Below are positions 33,594 through 37,641 of a DNA stretch of 37,641 bases, piece after piece. How positions within the stretch are numbered: position 1 is the first letter of the stretch; the number at the start of each line of letters is the position of its first letter. The notes under the pieces are model-generated. The model had not been told where the DNA came from. It searched no databases and saw only the letters and a list, made by a program, of their open reading frames with translations. A program made the position numbers and the translations under genes. Source of the DNA: Evansella halocellulosilytica (lineage in GTDB: Bacteria; Bacillota; Bacilli; Bacillales; Salisediminibacteriaceae). The stretch covers positions 4,626,619-4,664,259 of the forward strand of contig NZ_NIST01000001.1 of assembly GCF_002335745.1 (NCBI RefSeq), given 5' to 3'.

Positions 33594-33653
33594 TTTTCTG
33601 CGACGAGTAACCGCAGGAGCACTGTTTTTCTGCGACGAGTAACCGCAGGAGCA
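33566..33653. repeat. Three hairpin-forming repeats at 32-bp spacing
   Basis: CTGCGACGAGTAACCGCAG followed by GAGCA begins at 33566, 33598 and 33630, separated by CTGTTTTT. The first is the end of the last 110-bp unit. The spacers are identical, unlike CRISPR spacers. Confidence 0.92.
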
Positions 33654-33702
33654 AGCGCTGCCTTTTCCTCTTCTAGCATCGATCTGTGGTTATATCCGTC
33701 AA

Positions 33703-33945
33703 CCGGGCAATACGCCACGTCCTGTGGCATGCCCGGCATTAGGACGTCCTGTCCGTCGAGGCAAATCGCTAAATCAGACCTTCGGCTAAAACCCCCCGCG
33801 TCCTGCGGGAACGCCGAAATCACCACCTCCGTGTGAAAGCTCGTGATGTAAATGCTCTTTGGGGCTACCGACAGGAAGAAGTCCGAACTAGACTTCAAGT
33901 GGCGGGGCGAAGCGACCTCGAGCCGATGGCTTCTGAAGTCTAGAC
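33703..33945. ncRNA. Candidate structured RNA region with three GTCCT-loop hairpins
   Basis: Three stems share the loop GTCCT: GCCAC/GTGGC (33714-33728, enclosed by CCGGGCA/TGCCCGG), GGAC/GTCC (33742-33754) and CCCGC/GCGGG (33795-33809, enclosed by TTCGGC/GCCGAA). On the minus strand the loops read AGGAC. Two more stems follow (GAAGTC/GACTTC, CTAGACTTCA/TGAAGTCTAG). Transcription is not shown. Confidence 0.35.
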
Positions 33946-34143
33946 ATCAATCGAGAGATTGATATTTTATAAATTCTTATCTTTGTACAAAGGCAACATC
34001 TGCCTTTACTTTAAACCACTGTGTTTGCTTTACTACTGACAACGCCTCAATTAATTGATATTCTATCATATGTCTTTTTCTTTACTTTTCGTTAATCCAA
34101 ACGGTATGATAGTTTTAAAATCATTAACGAATAGGTGATCAAC

Positions 34144-34782
34144 TTGAGCAAAACGAGTAAAATTCAACAGCCTAACATTCCCGACATCCTTGAGCAAACT
34201 GAAATTTCCGAATATGAAGAGCAATATGAACAAGTGTTGATTCAAGATTGTACGGTTACTCAAATGACCCATTCACAAATCTATTTTGAACAATCCGTTT
34301 TTCGTGATGTCACTTTTCAAGAGAATTCATTGGAAAAAGTAGAACTAATTGACGTTACCTTTGAAAAATGTGACTTATCAAATGTTGATTTTACTGATGC
34401 GATTATTCATCGTGTTTTGTTTAAGGATTGCAAACTATTAGGGTTCAACTTATCAGGTGCAACATTACGTAATGTTCAGTTTGAAGAGTGTCTTGCAAAC
34501 ATGCTTTCACTCGGTTATTCAGACTTAAAACAAATATCTTTTAACCGCACGATACTTAATCAAGCTGATTTTTATGAGACAAAAGTAAAGTGGATCACGT
34601 TTAATGAGTGTGATCTCGATAAAAGTAATTTTACCGGAACACAGATGAATGGAATTGATATTAGTAATTGTACATTCAACCAGCTACATGTGTCCTTTGA
34701 AAAGTTAAGTGGATGTACAGTATCACGGGAACAGGCAATTGGTTTTTCAAAATTGTTAGGCCTTACTATTAAGGAAGAATAG
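34144..34782 (+). CDS. Pentapeptide-repeat protein
   Basis: It has 212 residues from TTG 34144 behind AGGTGA; GTG 34135 is an alternative but overlaps that site. From about residue 45 to 190 it shows pentapeptide steps with central Leu/Phe (CDLSNVDFTDAIIHRVLFKD, NLSGATLRNVQFEEC, ADFYETKVKWITFNE, CDLDKSNFTGTQMNG), predicting a right-handed quadrilateral beta-helix. The ending SREQAIGFSKLLGLTIKEE and the length recall Qnr/MfpA-like DNA mimics that protect gyrase, but also many chromosomal proteins of unknown role; a resistance role is not shown. It is cytoplasmic and monocistronic, next to the repeat region. Confidence 0.85.
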   Translation: MSKTSKIQQPNIPDILEQTEISEYEEQYEQVLIQDCTVTQMTHSQIYFEQSVFRDVTFQENSLEKVELIDVTFEKCDLSNVDFTDAIIHRVLFKDCKLLGFNLSGATLRNVQFEECLANMLSLGYSDLKQISFNRTILNQADFYETKVKWITFNECDLDKSNFTGTQMNGIDISNCTFNQLHVSFEKLSGCTVSREQAIGFSKLLGLTIKEE

Positions 34783-34815
34783 CTCAAACCTAACCTTTTA
34801 AAAACTATAATAAAT

Positions 34816-34849
34816 AACCTTCCCGAATGCATCGAGAAGGTCAGCTTTT
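34816..34849. terminator. Shared terminator between the pentapeptide gene and ytnP
   Basis: ACCTTC and GAAGGT with further pairing (CGA...TCG) around GCA form a stem followed by CAGCTTTTCTCTTTTT on the plus strand. Confidence 0.7.
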
Positions 34850-34855
34850 CTCTTT

Positions 34856-35716
34856 TTATTCATTTTCACGGTTACGCACGACAGTTTCGACCATGTTTTT
34901 ACCGGACTTATCCCACTTTATGACGCGATATTTGTAGTCATGATAAAAAATAAATGCAGCACCGTTTTCGATTGCTGGAAGTAAGTATTTTTGTTTTGCC
35001 CCAATCGAGTCCATCGGATAATCATCATATGCAAGTACCCATAATACATTTTGATGTGCATGAGTAGGCATTAAATCAGCCATATGGTAAATCAATTCTC
35101 CGCCCCGGTCAATTTTCACGATACAGTGCCCGGCACTATGACCACCTGTATGTATTAACTGAATACCTTTAACTACTTCAACCGACTTCTTGAAGTTTTT
35201 AACTTGATGCTCTATTGGCTTCCAGTTTTCCTCAAAATATGTGTTTCGAGAACGAATATTAGGGTTCTTCAATTCATCCCATTCGGTTTGCTGTATCCAA
35301 AATGTAGCGTTCGGAAATGTTGGTACTATTTCTCCATTCTTCCACTTAGTAGCTCCACAAGCATGATCAAAATGCATATGTGTCATCAACACATGGTCAA
35401 TATCCTCTACAGTTAGATTTAATGCAGCTAGACTTTCTTCAATTTTAGCTTCTTGTGTAATACCAAAATTCCGCATTGCTTTATCAGAAAACTTTTCATT
35501 CCCAATTCCCGTCTCAATTAAAATATTTACATCGTTAACTTGAATTAAGATTGGATCTGTTCGAAGTTCTATTTGATTATTTTCATTAAGTGGATACTTT
35601 TTTGACCATAAAGGCTTAGGTACAACACCGAACATTGCACCACCATCCATATGTGTCACTCCACCATTTAACCATGTCATTTTCATATCTCCGATTGCCC
35701 ATTGCTCTAAAGCCAT
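34856..35716 (-). CDS. ytnP: YtnP, metallo-beta-lactamase-fold hydrolase (lactonase-like)
   Basis: It has 286 residues. The metal-binding signature MTHMHFDHACG (about residues 110-116) and later IHTGGHSAGHCIVKI give the di-zinc site of MBL-fold lactonases and related hydrolases. B. subtilis YtnP is reported to degrade a signalling lactone; the substrate here is inferred from that. ATG 35716 is preferred because AAGGAGG lies seven bases upstream, while the ATG six bases earlier is too close. It follows trmB by 27 bases, so the pair probably forms an operon. Confidence 0.92.
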   Translation of the reverse strand: MALEQWAIGDMKMTWLNGGVTHMDGGAMFGVVPKPLWSKKYPLNENNQIELRTDPILIQVNDVNILIETGIGNEKFSDKAMRNFGITQEAKIEESLAALNLTVEDIDHVLMTHMHFDHACGATKWKNGEIVPTFPNATFWIQQTEWDELKNPNIRSRNTYFEENWKPIEHQVKNFKKSVEVVKGIQLIHTGGHSAGHCIVKIDRGGELIYHMADLMPTHAHQNVLWVLAYDDYPMDSIGAKQKYLLPAIENGAAFIFYHDYKYRVIKWDKSGKNMVETVVRNRENE

Positions 35717-35743
35717 GATCATTCCTCCTTCGCAGGATGCGTA

Positions 35744-36379
35744 TTACAGATAAGCCTCTAAGCGGTATATTCTCATGCCCCTTGATGAAAATTTTTCTTC
35801 ATATTCCGTCATGACATTATCCTCCATGTCACTTTGATGAAGGTCAAGGCTGACATTTTTTAATTTATATCCAAATCTGGTCATACTTTCAATTGAGTAC
35901 TCAAAGAGGCCTTGGTTATCTGTTTTAAAATGGATTTCTCCATCATTCTTTAATACTTCGGCGTATTTCTGCAAAAATCCTTCATGAGTTAACCGTCGTT
36001 TCGCATGTCTGTTTTTGGGCCATGGATCAGTAAAGTTAATATATAATCGATCAATTTCTTTGTTCGCAAAAAAATCGGTTAGTTCTGAAACGTCTTCTTT
36101 TAAAAGCCGGACATTTTTCATAGGATTTTCAATCAAACGCTCTACTCCAGAAATTATAACACTATCAAATTTTTCAATACCAATCATATTTCGGTCTGGA
36201 AACTTCTCCCCCATTTTCGTAACAAAACGTCCTTTCCCAGTACCGACTTCAACATGTAAAGGAAAGTCGTTTCCAAAAAGATCGTTCCATCGACCTTTAT
36301 AACTTTGAGGATTTGGTTCAACAATATGCGGATTGTTTTCAATCATTTCTCGTGCCCAAGGTTTATTACGTAAACGCAT
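35744..36379 (-). CDS. trmB: TrmB, tRNA (guanine-N7)-methyltransferase
   Basis: It methylates G46 in the variable loop of many tRNAs using S-adenosylmethionine. It has 211 residues from ATG 36379 (MRLRNKPWAREMI), the usual N-terminus; the frame open to 36418 has no family support. The SAM site is HVEVGTGKGRFV, followed by the signature INFTDPWPKNRHAKRRL and DGEIHFKTDNQGLFEYS. It is the first gene of a likely trmB-ytnP operon. Confidence 0.95.
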   Translation of the reverse strand: MRLRNKPWAREMIENNPHIVEPNPQSYKGRWNDLFGNDFPLHVEVGTGKGRFVTKMGEKFPDRNMIGIEKFDSVIISGVERLIENPMKNVRLLKEDVSELTDFFANKEIDRLYINFTDPWPKNRHAKRRLTHEGFLQKYAEVLKNDGEIHFKTDNQGLFEYSIESMTRFGYKLKNVSLDLHQSDMEDNVMTEYEEKFSSRGMRIYRLEAYL

Positions 36380-36657
36380 TTTATACTCACACTCCAATTT
36401 ATACACATTTCTTATCATATAGCCTACTCACAATTTTAAATAGCATTTTATTGAACAAAAATTAGCGCCGCATTCCATTTTCATAATGAAATGCAATCAC
36501 GAAGCATAATTTTGACGAATATTCACATCCTTTTAAAGACTAAACAAAGAGGATGGTCAAAATACCCTGGTAAAAGGCTAGACTGCCTTGTAATCCATGG
36601 CTCTTTCGTCCTCTTGTTGAACGCTCACTATAAATACGAAATGAGGATGTGGCATGT
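36380..36657. other. Divergent gap between trmB and ytzH
   Basis: It contains an imperfect hairpin (GCATTCCATT / AATGAAATGC at about 36472-36497) and promoter space for both genes; nothing else is recognised. Confidence 0.4.
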
Positions 36658-36957
36658 ATGGCAATGAATTATCATCATCAATTACAGCTTCTTGTAGACA
36701 TTTTACAAAACCAGCAAGATGAAAACTACGGGACACATGATGAGTACGAGCAGGTTGAACGGCTTGCAAACTCCCTTATCGAAAATCATACTGTACCCGA
36801 GGACATTAAATCAATCGCTGCAAACATTCAGCACTATGCTCATCATCATGATATACCGAACGAACACAACAGTGTAAATATACAGGAATTACAAAAATAT
36901 GTTCACGAGATTCAACAGGCTGAACAACGGCCACAAGGTGACTCGACTTTCCTATAA
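36658..36957 (+). CDS. ytzH: YtzH-like small protein
   Basis: It has 99 residues, helical and hydrophilic: LQLLVDILQNQQDENYGTHD, ERLANSLIENHTVPEDIKSI, HDIPNEHNSVNIQELQKYV. The order trmB-ytzH and the sequence match the YtzH family of Bacillus, whose role is unknown. ATG 36658 is preferred: GAGGA lies ten bases upstream, while GTG 36649 is too close to it. In B. subtilis a phosphotransferase gene (ytmP) follows; here an ISL3-family element begins 60 bases downstream. Confidence 0.8.
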   Translation: MAMNYHHQLQLLVDILQNQQDENYGTHDEYEQVERLANSLIENHTVPEDIKSIAANIQHYAHHHDIPNEHNSVNIQELQKYVHEIQQAEQRPQGDSTFL

Positions 36958-37016
36958 GAAAAATTGGTGCCTGGCACTAGACATTACTGTCGCCGGATGC
37001 TTTCCTCAATATTTTA

Positions 37017-37641
37017 GGTTCTAAGTCAAATGTTGGGGTGGGAGCCTCGATCTCCCTCCCCTTTATCCAACTTGAATTGTTTTTCCTTTTAATTGGTGAT
37101 GTAATAGTACTCGCATTCGCAAACGATCATAACGTTTAAAACCAAATGCATTGCGCTTAATTACTTTCGTTTGGTTGTTCAGCCCTTCTATTGGGCCGTT
37201 GGTAAATCCGAAAGTAAAACTGTTAATAATCTCTGTTTCCCAGTTTTTTAATGTTTGTATCGCTTTCGTGAACTCCTTCATTCCTGACTCATCTACTAGC
37301 TTATAAAAGTTATGTAGCCCTCGCTTCACGCTTAGTCCCTCTTTTGAGCCAGCTTGCTTCGCTTCTTCAAACCATAATCTGAAGGCTTCTTTTAACTTAT
37401 AAGCATCTCTCAACTCACTGGAAAGGTTCAAATATCTCTCTAAGTACCAATGTTGTCTTTCAGTCAATTCTTCGAATTTTTTATTAAACACATGCTTCAT
37501 TCTCTTACACTTCTTACGGTCGTAGTCATGAAAGTCTTTTTGAACTCTTCTTCTAACACGATCTAACGCCCAAAAAATATAGCGACAAAAATGAAAGCGA
37601 TCTGCGATAATAACAGGGCTACCAAGTGCCTTTTTAACAGC
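37017..37641 (-). mobile_element. ISL3-family insertion sequence, one end in window
   Basis: GGTTCTAAGTCAAATGTTGG at 37017-37036 has the form of an ISL3 terminal inverted repeat (GG-T-CT-x-x-GTCAA). The eight bases before it, ATATTTTA (37009-37016), could be the AT-rich 8-bp target duplication usual for the family. The other end is beyond the window. Confidence 0.65.
37063..37641 (-). CDS. ISL3-family transposase, C-terminal part (5' end outside window)
   Basis: The frame is open from the right edge to the stop at 37063, so at least 192 residues are visible. IIADRFHFCRYIFWALDRVR carries a catalytic Asp of the DDE domain. The tail TFGFTNGPIEGLNNQTKVIK and RNAFGFKRYDRLRMRVLL is the hallmark of ISL3 (Tn3-unrelated DDE_Tnp_ISL3) transposases; the E of PIEGLN should be the last catalytic residue. 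The visible part shows no frameshift. It inserts between ytzH and whatever follows. Confidence 0.88.
   Translation of the reverse strand, partial: AVKKALGSPVIIADRFHFCRYIFWALDRVRRRVQKDFHDYDRKKCKRMKHVFNKKFEELTERQHWYLERYLNLSSELRDAYKLKEAFRLWFEEAKQAGSKEGLSVKRGLHNFYKLVDESGMKEFTKAIQTLKNWETEIINSFTFGFTNGPIEGLNNQTKVIKRNAFGFKRYDRLRMRVLLHHQLKGKTIQVG

Larger units (their letters stand above)
33107..33985 (+). repeat. Dispersed repeat R1 split by an 807-bp insert
   Basis: The left half CAAGAAAAGCGCAAGGCGCC ends at 33126. The right half TGAAGTCTAGAC begins at 33934 and continues CATCAATCGAGAGATTGAT. In the copy at 14034-14106 these halves touch directly. The insert starts with the hairpin CGCC-TATC-GGCG and ends with a 10-bp stem made by CTAGACTTCA (33888-33897) and TGAAGTCTAG (33934-33943). 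Confidence 0.8.
32875..34143. other. 1.27-kb repeat-rich noncoding region
   Basis: In order it holds the protease terminator, repeat B copy 2, and repeat R1 split by an 807-bp insert with tandem arrays and stable hairpins, then an AT-rich promoter region. Minus-strand frames are open across the arrays in more than one phase; I do not consider them genes. Confidence 0.7.

Noticed and set aside
33566-33653. Possible CRISPR array
   Set aside because: The units are separated by identical 8-base CTGTTTTT, not unique spacers, and no cas gene is present.
33317-33898. Long minus-strand open frame (193 codons) across the tandem array
   Set aside because: The frame runs through 110-bp repeats that are not a multiple of three, so the same DNA is read in different phases. 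It has no ribosome site, and the upstream part is made of hairpins. Repeat structure explains the openness better than a protein.

Overview
This window reads as the chromosome of a Firmicutes bacterium of the family Bacillaceae. The gene order follows the Bacillus subtilis ytm-ytp / aroA-ccpA / acuABC neighbourhood: trmB, ytnP, ytzB, ytoP, ytoQ, ytpP, ytpQ, sftA, murC, ytxGHJ, aroA, ccpA, motPS, acuCBA. Strong AGGAGG-type ribosome sites, several TTG starts and AT-rich spacers fit this. The MotP/MotS sodium-type stator, plus intergenic repeats that resemble ones I recall from alkaliphilic Bacillus genomes, makes an alkaliphilic or salt-tolerant relative plausible. That lifestyle is an inference.

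Layout. 1-395: 3' end of an IS1182-like transposase that runs into a dispersed repeat. 718-3238: acuABC, the reversible acetylation system for acetyl-CoA synthetase, here without an adjacent acsA. 3376-7092 (minus): an MTA/SAH nucleosidase, an IS200/IS605-type end relic, and ccpA-motP-motS. 7552-8649: aroA (chorismate mutase-DAHP synthase), divergent from an unusual FtsA-like ATPase with a long repetitive C-terminal extension (8951-11119). 11370-12640: ytxGHJ. 12869-13984: an M29 aminopeptidase. 14109-15419: murC. 16062-17426: a DDE insertion sequence lying between murC and sftA, followed by an unrecognised gene, nicotinate phosphoribosyltransferase and a 62-residue ORF. 20182-22794: the DNA translocase sftA. 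23071-25631: ytpQ, thioredoxin-like ytpP and an EIIC-type membrane protein. 25880-29997: a lipoprotein, ytoQ, a DUF84 NTPase, the M42 peptidase ytoP, and ytzB. 30439-32874: a large secreted Vpr-like subtilase. 32875-34143: a 1.27-kb repeat-rich gap. 34144-36957: a pentapeptide-repeat protein, ytnP, trmB and ytzH. 37017-37641: one end of an ISL3-family element that runs off the window.

Most genes are housekeeping: acetate activation control, carbon catabolite control, aromatic and peptidoglycan precursor synthesis, NAD salvage, chromosome segregation, peptide turnover, nucleotide-pool cleaning and tRNA modification. The unusual material is mostly noncoding. At least four copies of a short dispersed element share the core GGCGCC-TGAAGTCTAGAC and an adjoining ATCAATC hairpin. 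One copy (33107-33985) is split exactly inside this core by 807 bp holding four near-identical 110-bp tandem repeats, three 32-bp-spaced repeats and three hairpins that all present the same GTCCT loop. Other repeat families include a duplicated terminator cassette and long imperfect inverted repeats near 18.55 kb and 29.54 kb. Beyond these I see no defence system, CRISPR array, prophage, tRNA or rRNA. All family assignments come from reading motifs; no search was run.
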